DNA of 64,000 bases from Providencia manganoxydans (GCF_016618195.1 NZ_CP067099.1:1736001-1800000), one strand, 5' to 3'; positions 21,257-30,482 are shown, counted from the stretch's first letter. Notes: generated from the sequence alone by a model not told the origin. A program made the numbers and translations.

Positions 21257-22060
21257 ATGGATTGGTTGACCGCTGTTGCACCTGAAGTCTATTTGCTGCT
21301 GTTCTGTGTTGCGTTGTTTGCGGGATTTATTGATTCGCTTGCAGGTGGGGGCGGTTTATTAACCATACCTGCATTACTGTCTGTGGGGATCACGCCTGTC
21401 GAAGCGTTAGCCACCAACAAACTCCAAGCGGTGGGCGGTTCTTTTTCGTCTACGTTGTACTTTGTCAGGCGTAGAGCTATCAATTTACGCGAGCAAATAT
21501 TTCCCTTCATTATGACAGTCATTGGCGCTATGGCTGGTGCTATTGTTATCCAAATGATTAATACTGACTTTCTGAAGCAGCTATTACCCATCATGGTGAT
21601 TTGTGTCGGGCTGTATTTCTTGTTAACACCATCATTGGGCGCTCAAGACCGCCAACAGCGTATTAGTATTCCGATTTTTGGTGTGGCTATTGGGATGACA
21701 ATCGGCTTCTATGACGGTGCTTTTGGACCAGGAACGGGATCATTTTTAGCACTAGGCTATGTTTTATTGTTAGGTTACAACCTTGCGAAAGCGACAGCCC
21801 ATGCGAAATTACTTAATTTTGCATCAAATTCTGGATCTTTGATATTTTTTATTATCGGAGGTCATGTTTTATGGGCACTAGGCTTTGTTATGCTTGTTGG
21901 CCAAATGGTTGGCGCGAGATTGGGTGCTCGCTTAGTGCTGACTAAAGGACAAAAACTGATCCGACCGATGATAGTGATCATCTCTTTGTTAATGAGTATT
22001 AAATTGCTCCATGATAGTCATGGTGATGCAATCAAGGCTTGGGTTATTTCGTTATTTTAA
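21257..22060 (+). CDS. yfcA: TSUP-family membrane protein YfcA
   Basis: A 267-aa inner-membrane protein of the TauE/SafE (TSUP) family with about eight membrane helices. Family blocks visible are AGFIDSLAGGGGLLTIPALL near the N-terminus, ALATNKLQAVGGS, and the mirrored half GFYDGAFGPGTGSFLAL and KATAHAKLLNFASN. Substrates of this family are often sulphur-containing or organic anions; that of YfcA is not established. The ATG at MDWLTAV is preferred to an upstream GTG because it gives the length of E. coli YfcA (269 aa), though its ribosome site is weak. Confidence 0.92.
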   Translation: MDWLTAVAPEVYLLLFCVALFAGFIDSLAGGGGLLTIPALLSVGITPVEALATNKLQAVGGSFSSTLYFVRRRAINLREQIFPFIMTVIGAMAGAIVIQMINTDFLKQLLPIMVICVGLYFLLTPSLGAQDRQQRISIPIFGVAIGMTIGFYDGAFGPGTGSFLALGYVLLLGYNLAKATAHAKLLNFASNSGSLIFFIIGGHVLWALGFVMLVGQMVGARLGARLVLTKGQKLIRPMIVIISLLMSIKLLHDSHGDAIKAWVISLF

Positions 22061-22075
22061 AATGATTTGAATTTC

Positions 22076-22624
22076 ATGACTAAACATCATTATCAGCAGT
22101 TGATAGATATTTTTGAAGAATGCTTCGGAGAAGAGTACAACACGAAATTAGTTAAAGGTGATGACGAGCCTGTTTATTTACCTGCGGATGAGCATACGCC
22201 ATATCATCGTGTTGTTTTTGCTCATGGTTTCTTTACGAGTGCTTTGCATGAAATTTCTCACTGGTGTATTGCGGGAGAGGCTCGGCGCCAACAGGTTGAT
22301 TATGGCTATTGGTATTGCCCTGATGGCCGTGATGAAAAAACACAAGGCGAGTTTGAGGTGGTTGAGGTTAAGCCTCAATCATTCGATTGGCTATTTTGTG
22401 TTGCCGCTGGGATCCCTTTTAATGTGAGTTGCGATAACTTAGAAGGGGATTTTGAGCCTGACCGTATCGCATTTCAACGCAAAGTTCATCGTCAAGTGAT
22501 GGAATATTTAGCAAATGGTATTCCTGAAAGGCCATTACGCTTTGTGAAGGCGCTACAAACGTTTTACAATACCCCACCTCTTTGCGCAGAAGATTTTCCT
22601 TATCCGGAAGATATCTTCTCCTAA
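22076..22624 (+). CDS. epmC: Elongation factor P hydroxylase EpmC
   Basis: Hydroxylates the beta-lysyl-lysine of translation elongation factor P, the last step of EF-P modification. The 182-aa protein shows the iron-binding HEISHWCIAG block near residue 60 and the highly conserved FNVSCDNLEGDFEPDR segment. The ATG at MTKHHYQQL aligns with E. coli EpmC (182 aa); an in-frame TTG three codons earlier is rejected. It follows yfcA closely and is followed by an ERIC-like repeat. Confidence 0.95.
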   Translation: MTKHHYQQLIDIFEECFGEEYNTKLVKGDDEPVYLPADEHTPYHRVVFAHGFFTSALHEISHWCIAGEARRQQVDYGYWYCPDGRDEKTQGEFEVVEVKPQSFDWLFCVAAGIPFNVSCDNLEGDFEPDRIAFQRKVHRQVMEYLANGIPERPLRFVKALQTFYNTPPLCAEDFPYPEDIFS

Positions 22625-22742
22625 TATACTCAAAATAATTTGAGGTGTGGCTAGGCGTATACACAAGTCGATGATTGGTGCAAATGAGCGCAGTTACCTT
22701 GTATTAACGTAAAGCTCTGCAACTTGAAGTATGATGAATATA
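22625..22742. repeat. ERIC/IRU-like element 3
   Basis: About 118 bp beginning at the base after the epmC stop, from TATACTCAAAATAATTTGAG to CAACTTGAAGTATGATGAAT. It fills nearly the whole gap between epmC and yfcL. Confidence 0.78.
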
Positions 22743-22770
22743 GATACACTAACGACAGTAAGGATAAAGC

Positions 22771-23043
22771 ATGCTTGCGGATTTTGAAACACGCATACTG
22801 ACAAAAATTGATGATATGGTCGAACACGCAAGTGACGATGAATTATTTGCCGGTGGCTATTTGCGTGGGCATTTAACCCTTGCTGTAGCTGAACTTGAAG
22901 AAGAACAAGAAACTAGCGCAGATGCTCTCTATCAACGTGTAGAAGACAGTATTCAACAAGCGATTAAAGGTGGCGAGTTAACCCCTCCAGATCAAGTATT
23001 AGTACTAGGCATGTGGAAATCACTTTTAGATGAAGTGCGCTAA
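22771..23043 (+). CDS. yfcL: YfcL family protein of unknown function
   Basis: A 90-aa acidic cytoplasmic protein matching the YfcL family in size, sequence (MLADFETRILTKIDDMVEHA; GYLRGHLTLAVAELE) and position after epmC. The run of charged residues predicts helices. In E. coli mnmC is next; here the nitrogen and urease island begins instead, so this gene marks the left border of an 18.7-kb insertion relative to that order. Function of the family is not known to me. Confidence 0.9.
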   Translation: MLADFETRILTKIDDMVEHASDDELFAGGYLRGHLTLAVAELEEEQETSADALYQRVEDSIQQAIKGGELTPPDQVLVLGMWKSLLDEVR

Positions 23044-23110
23044 ACACATCTAATTTTTTTAAATAAAGAAGCGGAAAAAACAGGCTTTTATTCGCTTCGT
23101 CAACACCCCC

Positions 23111-23235
23111 TATACTCTAAATAATTCGAGGTGCGGCTAGACAAGTAGTGAATGCGTTGTTAGATCACTAATGTGAGTGAACGCGATCACTATACCTTAA
23201 CGAAAATTACCGCAACATGAGGTATGACGAGTATA
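23111..23235. repeat. ERIC/IRU-like element 4
   Basis: About 125 bp, from TATACTCTAAATAATTCGAG to AACATGAGGTATGACGAGTA, the copy whose left end best fits the ERIC end sequence. It is followed at once by an intrinsic terminator. Confidence 0.8.
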
Positions 23236-23256
23236 GAGGGGGGCACCCTCTTTTTT
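23236..23256 (+). terminator. Terminator between ERIC element 4 and the GNAT gene
   Basis: GAGGGGGGCACCCTC stem with a short loop followed by six T. It ends only a few bases before the GNAT start codon, so it either ends the yfcL transcript or acts as a leader attenuator for the next gene. Confidence 0.7.
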
Positions 23257-23259
23257 ATT

Positions 23260-23790
23260 ATGAAGCAAAAAATGTTTTCAATTCGTAAAGCCGTTCCTTC
23301 TGATGCTGCAATCTTACCTACTATTGAACATTCAGCAGCACAAACATTTCGTGGTCACCCTGAATTAGGTTGGATTGCTGATGATGATGTGCAGTCAGAA
23401 CAAGATCATCTTAATTATATAGCTCAAGAAATGGAGTGGGTGGCTGTCAATAATAACGATCAGCCAGTCGCTTTTATCAATATCGAACGATTGCAAGAGA
23501 GCCTTCATATCTGTGAAGTCTCGGTGTGTCAGTCTTGGCAGGGGAAAGGTGTCGGACGTCGATTGATCCAACAAGTAGTAGAGTTCGCATTACTGGAAGG
23601 GGTTCGTTCTGTCACGCTAACCACTTTCCGCGAGATTGCATGGAATGCACCTTACTACCAGCGATTAGGTTTTTCGATAGTAGAAGCGAGTGAATTAACT
23701 ACTGACTTAGCATCTATATTGCAACAAGAAGTGAACGCAGGTTTTAACGTTGAACAACGATGTGCGATGCGTCTTAATATTATTAGATAG
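23260..23790 (+). CDS. GNAT-family N-acetyltransferase
   Basis: A 176-aa acetyl-CoA-dependent acyltransferase. The acetyl-CoA-binding loop QGKGVGRRLIQQVVEFA lies around residues 93-105 and is followed by the typical NAPYYQRLGF segment. The substrate cannot be told from sequence. Start choice is uncertain: ATG at MKQKMF or ATG four codons later, neither with a strong ribosome site, because a terminator hairpin ends immediately upstream. It stands alone between yfcL and the long gap before amt. Confidence 0.85.
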   Translation: MKQKMFSIRKAVPSDAAILPTIEHSAAQTFRGHPELGWIADDDVQSEQDHLNYIAQEMEWVAVNNNDQPVAFINIERLQESLHICEVSVCQSWQGKGVGRRLIQQVVEFALLEGVRSVTLTTFREIAWNAPYYQRLGFSIVEASELTTDLASILQQEVNAGFNVEQRCAMRLNIIR

Positions 23791-24098
23791 TTTAGATAGG
23801 TATTGATAATACACTCCATGGCTAGGCTATATTGAAGTAATATAGCCATCTTAGTCATATATAGACTATTTAAAATAAACAGTTTAGTTATTTCTGTTTT
23901 TAGGGGTTAGAATAGATGATTTTAATACTCAATTATTAGTATCTGGATAATGGCAATTATCAAGCATTTATTCTATTAAAATAATTAAACTATATTTAAT
24001 TTTTTACAAGAGAACAACAGAGTAATATTGTTAATATATTTATTTTTATATCAATAATACAAACACAATAATAATATATTTAATAAGAATACTTATTT

Positions 24099-24112
24099 TT
24101 GATATATATCAA
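24099..24112. promoter_or_regulatory. Candidate FNR box
   Basis: TTGATATATATCAA is a perfect match to the FNR consensus TTGAT-N4-ATCAA. If it acts as a class II activator site centred at -41.5, transcription to the right would start near 24147. Confidence 0.55.
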
Positions 24113-24146
24113 GTTTATTTTTGCGTATTAAATCTATCGAGTGATT

Positions 24147-24278
24147 TATCTAATCTGTACGCATATATGTTGTTATTTGTGTATGCTCTAGTTTTTTATT
24201 AGGGTAATTATGAAATAATCTAAATATCGTTATTAAATTCTTAATCTAGCAGAGACAAAATGTTATTTTGTCTCTTTT
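24147..24278 (+). ncRNA. Candidate small RNA between an FNR box and a terminator
   Basis: About 130 nt from the start point predicted by the FNR box to the terminator. It holds no credible protein: the only in-frame ATG gives an 11-residue peptide (MLLFVYALVFY) without a ribosome site. The layout resembles that of the anaerobic small RNA FnrS of E. coli, but I see no sequence similarity to FnrS. Start, strand and existence are inferred. Confidence 0.3.
24251..24278 (+). terminator. Intrinsic terminator in the gap before amt
   Basis: Perfect 11-bp stem AGAGACAAAAT / ATTTTGTCTCT with a 3-nt loop and a short T-run. No protein gene lies directly upstream; the nearest ends 460 bp away. Confidence 0.7.
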
Positions 24279-24661
24279 AACAATGAATGAAACTTATTCA
24301 CTATTTAGTTTAGATTTCATTTAATTATTTTAAGAGAATAGACTTTCATTATCCTTTATTAGTCCAATAAAGACAGTCTAAAATAGACTTGTTCGTTCTT
24401 TTTTAGCCATTAGGCACATTAATTTAATTAATATAACTTATTATTAACATAATGTGAGTATTATCATGATAACTCCCTTGTATTTGTAATGATTATTACA
24501 TTGAGATGATCGTTGAAGATGAATCTTGAATGATCTAAATAATATTGTTGATAATCGTTGTGCTTATTCTATTATATAGGTAGGTTAATATTACAAATGG
24601 GCTTATTTTATAAATAATAAGTTCACTGATTTATATATGACTATCTAGTGTGAGAAAGTTT

Positions 24662-25906
24662 ATGGAAAATATACTGTCGGTTTTGGATGTTCCAAATACG
24701 GCCTTTATGCTGCTGTGTACAAGTTTAGTTATGTTAATGACTCCAGGACTGGCTTTTTTCTATGGCGGCCTAGTCTCTCGTAAAAGTGTTATTACCATAA
24801 TGTCCCAAAGTTTCTTCTCTATGGGATGGGTGGCGATTATTTGGTTTGTTGTCGGTTATTCATTATCTTTTGGTCCATCAATTAATGGGATCATTGGTGA
24901 TCCATTTTATTATGCGTTTTTAAATAACGTCAGTCCCCAAACCATGTATACAGGGAATGATGGCGGGTTACCAATACTGGTACATTTCAGTTATCAGATG
25001 ATGTTTGCCATTATTACACCTGCATTAATAACAGGGGCTTTTGCAAATAGAGTTAACTTCCCTGCTTATCTGATCTTTTTGACCTTATGGACGTTATTTG
25101 TTTATTGCCCATTTGTTCATATGGTATGGAGTCCCGAGGGAATTTTTGCTAAGTGGGGCGTTGTTGACTTTGCTGGTGGGATTGTTGTGCATGCAACTGC
25201 AGGTTTTGCTGCGATAGCGTCGGCACTGTATGTCGGCAAACGTATGGTACCTTCAGATGGAACCCATAATATTCCTTATATTGCATTAGGTGCTGCTTTA
25301 CTGTGGTTTGGTTGGTATGGCTTTAACGCGGGCTCCGAGTTGCAAGTAAATACAGTCACGGTGTCTGCATTTTTAACCACGGATATTGCAGCGGCTTTTG
25401 CAGCAGTCACTTGGTTTATTATTGAGCGTCTGCATACTGGTAAGCCAAAATTAGTTGGTTTCTTAACCGGTGCTGTTGCAGGTTTAGCGACAATCACGCC
25501 AGCTTCGGGTTATGTATCAATCGGCTCAGCGGCAATCATTGGTATTATTGCAAGTCTTGTTTGTTATTTCTTTGTTTTCTTAGTGAGACGTCATTTAGAT
25601 GATGCACTGGATGTTTTTGGTGTGCACGGTGTAGGCGGGATCACAGGTTCTATTTTAGTTGGGGTATTTGCTTCCACAGTTTGGAACCCTAAAGGACCAG
25701 CAGGTTTACTTGAAGGCAATGGTATGCAAATTGTGAAGCAACTTGTTGCTGTTGTCTTTACTAGTGTATGGTCGTTCGTATTTACATTATTAATTCTATG
25801 GATCATTAATAAATTTACCCCAGTCAAAGTAAATCAACAGGCTGTTGGTGATGATTTAGATATCACTGAATTTGATGAAGATGCGTATAGAGAAAAATCT
25901 AACTAG
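24662..25906 (+). CDS. Ammonium channel/transporter, Amt family
   Basis: A 414-aa inner-membrane channel for ammonium/ammonia with about 11 helices. Both pore histidines are present, in GGIVVHATAGF and DVFGVHGVGGITG, along with the N-terminal LVMLMTPGLAFFYGGL signature. The ATG at MENILSV follows a weak GAGAAAG; an in-frame GTG four codons earlier is less likely. It lacks a glnK partner, unlike the usual glnK-amtB pair, and has no visible sigma-54 promoter, so it is probably a second Amt tied to the urease island. In a urea-splitting cell it could take back or release ammonium; direction depends on gradients. Confidence 0.92.
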   Translation: MENILSVLDVPNTAFMLLCTSLVMLMTPGLAFFYGGLVSRKSVITIMSQSFFSMGWVAIIWFVVGYSLSFGPSINGIIGDPFYYAFLNNVSPQTMYTGNDGGLPILVHFSYQMMFAIITPALITGAFANRVNFPAYLIFLTLWTLFVYCPFVHMVWSPEGIFAKWGVVDFAGGIVVHATAGFAAIASALYVGKRMVPSDGTHNIPYIALGAALLWFGWYGFNAGSELQVNTVTVSAFLTTDIAAAFAAVTWFIIERLHTGKPKLVGFLTGAVAGLATITPASGYVSIGSAAIIGIIASLVCYFFVFLVRRHLDDALDVFGVHGVGGITGSILVGVFASTVWNPKGPAGLLEGNGMQIVKQLVAVVFTSVWSFVFTLLILWIINKFTPVKVNQQAVGDDLDITEFDEDAYREKSN

Positions 25907-25925
25907 TGTTTAGTCGAGTTTAGTC

Positions 25926-25954
25926 ACTAAGCCACTTCGGTGGCTTAGTTTTTG
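25926..25954 (+). terminator. amt terminator
   Basis: Ten-bp stem ACTAAGCCAC / GTGGCTTAGT with an extra-stable TTCG loop, followed by five T. It separates amt from the nickel importer genes. Confidence 0.92.
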
Positions 25955-26012
25955 ATTAATCTATTATTAAATAACATTATTATAAAAATGAACGAAATAG
26001 AAAGAGGATAAT

Positions 26013-27599
26013 ATGAAAAAGAGATTAGCAACAGCAATCCAAGCCGCATGCTTAATGGGGCTATCTATGGGTGCTCTAGCCGATTCTACTTCACCAGAAC
26101 ATACTTTACGTCTGGCTATTGGTTCTGAACCAACAGAAGGTTTTGACCCTATGTTAGGCTGGAGTCATGGCAGCTATATGCTTCTTCATAGTCCGCTATT
26201 AAAACAGAATGCAGATTTGTCATGGCATAGTTATATGCTTGAGAAATATGAACATTCTGATGATGGTAAAATTTGGACGCTAACATTAAAGAAAGATTTA
26301 AAATTTTCTGATGGCTCACCATTAACAGCAAAAGATGTGGTTTTCACCTATAACAATGCCGCTGCAAGTGGTGGTAAAGTGGATATGGGGAACTTTGCTA
26401 ACGCTGAAGCGATTGACCCATTAACCGTTAAGATTACATTATCATCACCACAAAGTACCTTTATTAACGTATTAGGTTCATTAGGTATTGTTTCTGCCGA
26501 TAAGTACGATGCTAAAAAGTATGCACATAATCCGATTGGTGCAGGTCCATATCGTTTAGTTGAATTTCAACCGGGACAGCAACTGATCGTTGAACAAAAC
26601 CCATACTATGCAGGCCCAAAAAACGACTTTAATAAGATGGTCTTCGTATTCCTTGATGAAGACTCGGCTTTCGCTGCGGCACAAAGTCGTCAACTTGATA
26701 TCGTGCGCATCCCTGCGGCTATCGCAGCGAATGCAAAAGATGTCAAAGATATGAAATTGGTTGAACGTCATAGTGTAGAGAATAGAGGGATCTCTTTCCC
26801 TATTCCTCCAGCAGGTGAAAAAGATGCACAAGGCAATCCAATTGGTAATGATATCACCTCCGATGTGGCGGTGCGTAAAGCCATCAACTATGTGATTGAC
26901 CGTAAATTGCTGTCTGAATCGGTACTTGAAGGATTTGCTATCCCTGCCTACACAGGGGTTGAAGGATTACCTTGGAATAACCCGAAATCATCGTTTAAAG
27001 ATGGTGATGTAGAAAAAGCGAAAGCGATTTTAGAAGAGGCTGGTTGGAAATTAAATAAAGACGGCTTAAGAGAAAAAGACGGTAAAGTTGCTAAGCTGAC
27101 TCTCTGGTATGCGAGCGGTGATACTACGCGTCGTGATTTAGCTCAAGCGGTAAGGGCAAGTTTGAAACCTATTGGTATTGAGATGGATCTGAAATCAGGA
27201 AGTTGGGAAACCGTTGAGCGTTACATGCATGCCAACCCAACATTGTTTGGTTGGGGTAGCCTCGACCCAATGGAACTGGTTCATAACTATAGCAGTAAGG
27301 CTGCGGGTGTTGGTTTTTACAACCCTGGTTATTATAAAAATCCAGCTATTGATGAAATCATCGAAGAGGCGTTGCGCCAGCCAGACCAAACAGCCGCAAT
27401 TCCATTATGGCAACAAGTGGATTGGAATGGTCAAACAGGAACAGGTATCCAAGGTGATGCAGCTTGGGCGTGGTTGATGAATATTCAACACATTTATTTA
27501 TTAGATAATTGTGTTGAATTAGGCAAAGGTGCACCTGAAATTCATGGTTCTTGGTCTGTACTGAATAACGTTGATGATTGGGCTTGGACCTGTAAATAA
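26013..27599 (+). CDS. yntA: Periplasmic substrate-binding protein of a nickel/peptide-type ABC importer
   Basis: A 528-aa SBP family 5 protein with a Sec signal peptide (KKRLATAIQAACLMGLSMGALA) and the family blocks LRLAIGSEPTEGFDPM, SDGSPLTAKDVVFTYNNA and GAGPYRLVEF. Position beside the urease operon and gene order (binding protein, two permeases, ATPase) match the Yersinia yntABCDE nickel importer, so nickel delivery for urease is the likely role. A peptide or nickel-chelator substrate is possible, since this family covers both. AGAGGA precedes the ATG. Its stop overlaps the next start (TAATG). Confidence 0.85.
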   Translation: MKKRLATAIQAACLMGLSMGALADSTSPEHTLRLAIGSEPTEGFDPMLGWSHGSYMLLHSPLLKQNADLSWHSYMLEKYEHSDDGKIWTLTLKKDLKFSDGSPLTAKDVVFTYNNAAASGGKVDMGNFANAEAIDPLTVKITLSSPQSTFINVLGSLGIVSADKYDAKKYAHNPIGAGPYRLVEFQPGQQLIVEQNPYYAGPKNDFNKMVFVFLDEDSAFAAAQSRQLDIVRIPAAIAANAKDVKDMKLVERHSVENRGISFPIPPAGEKDAQGNPIGNDITSDVAVRKAINYVIDRKLLSESVLEGFAIPAYTGVEGLPWNNPKSSFKDGDVEKAKAILEEAGWKLNKDGLREKDGKVAKLTLWYASGDTTRRDLAQAVRASLKPIGIEMDLKSGSWETVERYMHANPTLFGWGSLDPMELVHNYSSKAAGVGFYNPGYYKNPAIDEIIEEALRQPDQTAAIPLWQQVDWNGQTGTGIQGDAAWAWLMNIQHIYLLDNCVELGKGAPEIHGSWSVLNNVDDWAWTCK

Positions 27600-28567
27600 T
27601 GCGTACAACAATAGGGCTTTTACTGCGATTTATTTGTTTGCTGTTGGTGACAGCGATAGGGGTTTTTATTCTCTTAAGCTATTCACCTATTGATCCGATA
27701 AAAGCTTATATTGGTAATGATTTAATGCATGTACCCCCTGAGCAGTATCCACTGATTGCTGCTCGTTGGGGGCTTGACCAGCCATTATGGATGCAGTTCT
27801 GGCGTTGGTTTTCGCAGCTATTACAAGGTGATATGGGCTATTCGATGCTCTATAACACACCTGTATCACAAGTCATAGCCGATAGGTTAGCGCCTTCATT
27901 AGCATTATTGATATCAGCGTGGTTATTTTCAGGGATTATTGGTTTTGCTTTGGGATTGGTTGCGGGACGTTACCTTAACCGGTGGCCAGATAGGGTGATT
28001 TCAACATTATCTTATCTATTAGCGTCGATCCCTGTGTTTTGGATAGGGTTATTATTACTGTCATTATTTGCTGTTTCGTTGCATTGGGCGCCAATTTGTT
28101 GTGCATGGCCAATCGGTTTAGACGAACAAACAGCGACATGGTCACAAAAAATCCATCATTTAGTACTGCCCGTGATTGCTCTAGGACTGCTAGGTGTTGG
28201 AAATATCGCCTTACACACGCGCTCTAAAGTGGCGGAAGTGATGAATAGCGAGTTCATTCACTATGCGAAAGCGCAGGGTGATAAAGGGTGGCCAATGATG
28301 AGTTTTCATATCTTAAAACATGCAATCACACCAGCGATGTGTTTGCAATTTGCTTCGGTGGGGGAATTACTCAGCGGCGCATTACTGGCTGAAAAGGTAT
28401 TTGCTTACCCTGGTTTAGGGCAAGCGACAATTGATGCAGGGCTACGGGGGGATATTCCATTGCTCATGGGGATTGTGATGTTGTGTGCAGTGGTGATCTT
28501 TTTCAGCAATAGCCTTTCAGATTTGTTATTGAAAAAGATTAATCAGGGAGTGATTAGAGAGTCATGA
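27599..28567 (+). CDS. yntB: ABC importer permease 1 (nickel/peptide type)
   Basis: A 322-aa inner-membrane permease of the DppB/NikB type with about six helices. The conserved EAA-like coupling segment that contacts the ATPase is recognisable in HYAKAQGDKGWPMMSFHILKHA, and GELLSGALLAEKVFAYPGLG is a family hallmark. It overlaps yntA by one base and yntC by four, so the operon is tightly translated. With YntC it forms the membrane pore for the substrate handed over by YntA. Confidence 0.88.
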   Translation: MRTTIGLLLRFICLLLVTAIGVFILLSYSPIDPIKAYIGNDLMHVPPEQYPLIAARWGLDQPLWMQFWRWFSQLLQGDMGYSMLYNTPVSQVIADRLAPSLALLISAWLFSGIIGFALGLVAGRYLNRWPDRVISTLSYLLASIPVFWIGLLLLSLFAVSLHWAPICCAWPIGLDEQTATWSQKIHHLVLPVIALGLLGVGNIALHTRSKVAEVMNSEFIHYAKAQGDKGWPMMSFHILKHAITPAMCLQFASVGELLSGALLAEKVFAYPGLGQATIDAGLRGDIPLLMGIVMLCAVVIFFSNSLSDLLLKKINQGVIRES

Positions 28568-29370
28568 CCTATAACCCAAACCGAGCTTTACTGAAGTTAA
28601 TAATTTCTTTAGTGTGTTTATGCGTGTTAGCCATTTATGCCTTGTGGCTTTCACAGACTGATGTCGAAGTGAATTTATTAGATCGCCGTCAAGCGCCCTC
28701 ATTAGTTCATTTATTCGGTACTGATAGTTTAGGGCGTGATTTATGGGATCGCGTATTTCAAGGTTTAGCGACCAGTTTGCAGATTGGAACGACGGCAGCG
28801 GTATCGAGTGGTTTAATCGCAGTTGTGATGGCGGGTTTATCGTCATTTAGCAAAACGATGGATTATATCGTGCGTGGCATTATCGATTCATTATTAGCAC
28901 TGCCACATTTGCTGTTGCTGATCTTGATTTGTTTTACTTTAGGGGGGGGAAAAGCGGGAGTCATTTGGGCGGTTGCATTAACTCACTGGCCAAAATTAAC
29001 GCTTATCTTACGTTCTGAGTTATTGCGAGTACAACAAGCAGATTACATCATGTTATCGCGCCGCATTGGTAACAGTGCACTATATCGTTGCCGATATGAT
29101 TATCTGCCGATGATTTTACCGCAGTGGATGGTTGGAACATTATTGATGTTTCCACATGCAATTTTACACAGCGCTGCATTGAGTTTTCTTGGTTTTGGCT
29201 TGTCACCACATGAGCCATCATTAGGCATTTTACTATCTGATGCGCTGCGTTATTTAAGTACAGGTGCTTGGTGGTTAGCGATGTTTCCAGGTCTTGCATT
29301 AGTTGGATTGGTACTGTTATTTGACCAGTTTGCCAAATCTGTCCAAAACTTATGGTTAAGGGGAGTATGA
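28564..29370 (+). CDS. yntC: ABC importer permease 2 (nickel/peptide type)
   Basis: A 268-aa permease of the DppC/NikC type, with the N-terminal HLFGTDSLGRDLWDRVFQG signature (GTD-x-GRD) and the C-terminal SFLGFGLSPHEPSLG block. About six helices. ATGA overlap with yntB. It is slightly short at the C-terminus but complete. It pairs with YntB. Confidence 0.88.
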   Translation: MTYNPNRALLKLIISLVCLCVLAIYALWLSQTDVEVNLLDRRQAPSLVHLFGTDSLGRDLWDRVFQGLATSLQIGTTAAVSSGLIAVVMAGLSSFSKTMDYIVRGIIDSLLALPHLLLLILICFTLGGGKAGVIWAVALTHWPKLTLILRSELLRVQQADYIMLSRRIGNSALYRCRYDYLPMILPQWMVGTLLMFPHAILHSAALSFLGFGLSPHEPSLGILLSDALRYLSTGAWWLAMFPGLALVGLVLLFDQFAKSVQNLWLRGV

Positions 29371-30149
29371 TGTTAAGTTTTGATCATTTAACCGTAGATG
29401 TTGCACAGTTTCGTTGGCTTGGAAAAAAACGTTGGCAGCCATTATTGAATGATATTTCATTGGATGTTCGCCCAGGTGAGATGGTTGCGCTAGTGGGGGG
29501 CAGTGGTGAAGGTAAAAGCCTATTGTTACAAAGTGGCTTAGGTTTATTACCAGAGAATATGCGTTGTCATGGCAATATTGTCTTAAATGGTAATAAGCTA
29601 ACTGAAAAAACCAAGCAGCAGTATCGTGGTAATTCTTTATGTTATATACCACAGGGTGTCAGTGCTCTAAACCCCTTAATTAGAATCGGCCCTCAACTCG
29701 AAAGGGCGGCCGTGTTAAGTGGGCAGCATATCAAAATGCACGATGTAGCACTGCATTTGCAGCAATATAACTTGCAATCCAGTGTGGTGAATAATTATCC
29801 AAATCAATTATCAGGTGGAATGGCAAAACGTGTTTTAGCCTGTAGTGCGACATTATCGCGTGCTGAATATATCTTAGCGGATGAGATTTCTTCTTGGTTG
29901 GATGATGAACATGCAATCCAGCTATTGGAACATATCAAGTCACTTTGCCAAGATGGAAAAGGTATTTTGTGGGTAACACATGATCTTGCGATGGCTGTAC
30001 GTTTCGCTGACCGTATTGCACTTTTACGCAATGGGTCACTTGAAGAAGTATTAACGAGTGAAAAATTACAAAATGGTGGAGGGGGGAAATGGCTCCAATC
30101 TCTATGGCATTCTTTGCCTGAACACCAATTTATGAATTTTAAACAATAA
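29370..30149 (+). CDS. yntD: ABC importer ATPase 1 (nickel/peptide type)
   Basis: A 259-aa ATPase. Walker A is GGSGEGKS (residues near 40), the ABC signature is LSGGMAKRV, and the Walker B region reads EYILADEISSWLD, where the usual catalytic E after D is present (ADE). The start at MLSFDHL is chosen because GGGGAG lies 4 nt upstream; an ATG one codon earlier and one further upstream are alternatives. Importers of this type need two ATPases. The partner (yntE) is missing here and is found about 10 kb away at 40095. Confidence 0.88.
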   Translation: MLSFDHLTVDVAQFRWLGKKRWQPLLNDISLDVRPGEMVALVGGSGEGKSLLLQSGLGLLPENMRCHGNIVLNGNKLTEKTKQQYRGNSLCYIPQGVSALNPLIRIGPQLERAAVLSGQHIKMHDVALHLQQYNLQSSVVNNYPNQLSGGMAKRVLACSATLSRAEYILADEISSWLDDEHAIQLLEHIKSLCQDGKGILWVTHDLAMAVRFADRIALLRNGSLEEVLTSEKLQNGGGGKWLQSLWHSLPEHQFMNFKQ

Positions 30150-30340
30150 TCATTTTAGTATTTAAAAATAACAAACTTTTAACAAGGTATCATTAATAAT
30201 ATTGGTTATCTTATTTTGATTAGTCATTTGGTGAGTATTTATTGGTGAGATAAGGTGACTTTAATATTAATGATTATTTTTTAAATGCAACGAACTTGTT
30301 ATTTGGTTTTTACAAGGATTTATAGCGCAAAGGATTGTTT

Positions 30341-30460
30341 ATATTTGTCATACTTTGAATTTTAGGGGGGACTATACTCAGCTAGCCGGATCATATGGTT
30401 TATTTATGCTCCGTCTATTTTCGTGTGTTGTCGACCTTATCTCGAATTATTTTGAGTATG
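30341..30460. repeat. ERIC/IRU-like element 5
   Basis: About 120 bp, from ATATTTGTCATACTTTGAAT to CTCGAATTATTTTGAGTATG, in the opposite orientation to elements 1, 3 and 4. It forms the left flank of the urease operon. Confidence 0.72.
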
Positions 30461-30482
30461 GCTATTTAACGCGTGTAATAAA

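Larger units (their letters stand above)
23791..24661. other. Long AT-rich gap before the ammonium channel gene
   Basis: This 871-bp gap is the largest in the window. It contains a perfect FNR-type box at 24099-24112 and an intrinsic terminator at 24251-24278, which together suggest a short non-coding transcript. Downstream of that, 380 bp remain for the amt promoter. I looked for a sigma-54 -24/-12 element (GGCAC-N5-TTGC) before amt and found none. Confidence 0.55.

Noticed and set aside
24280..24661. Sigma-54 promoter before amt
   Set aside because: No GG-N10-GC element with usual flanks; the one GGCAC present lacks the downstream GC at the required spacing.
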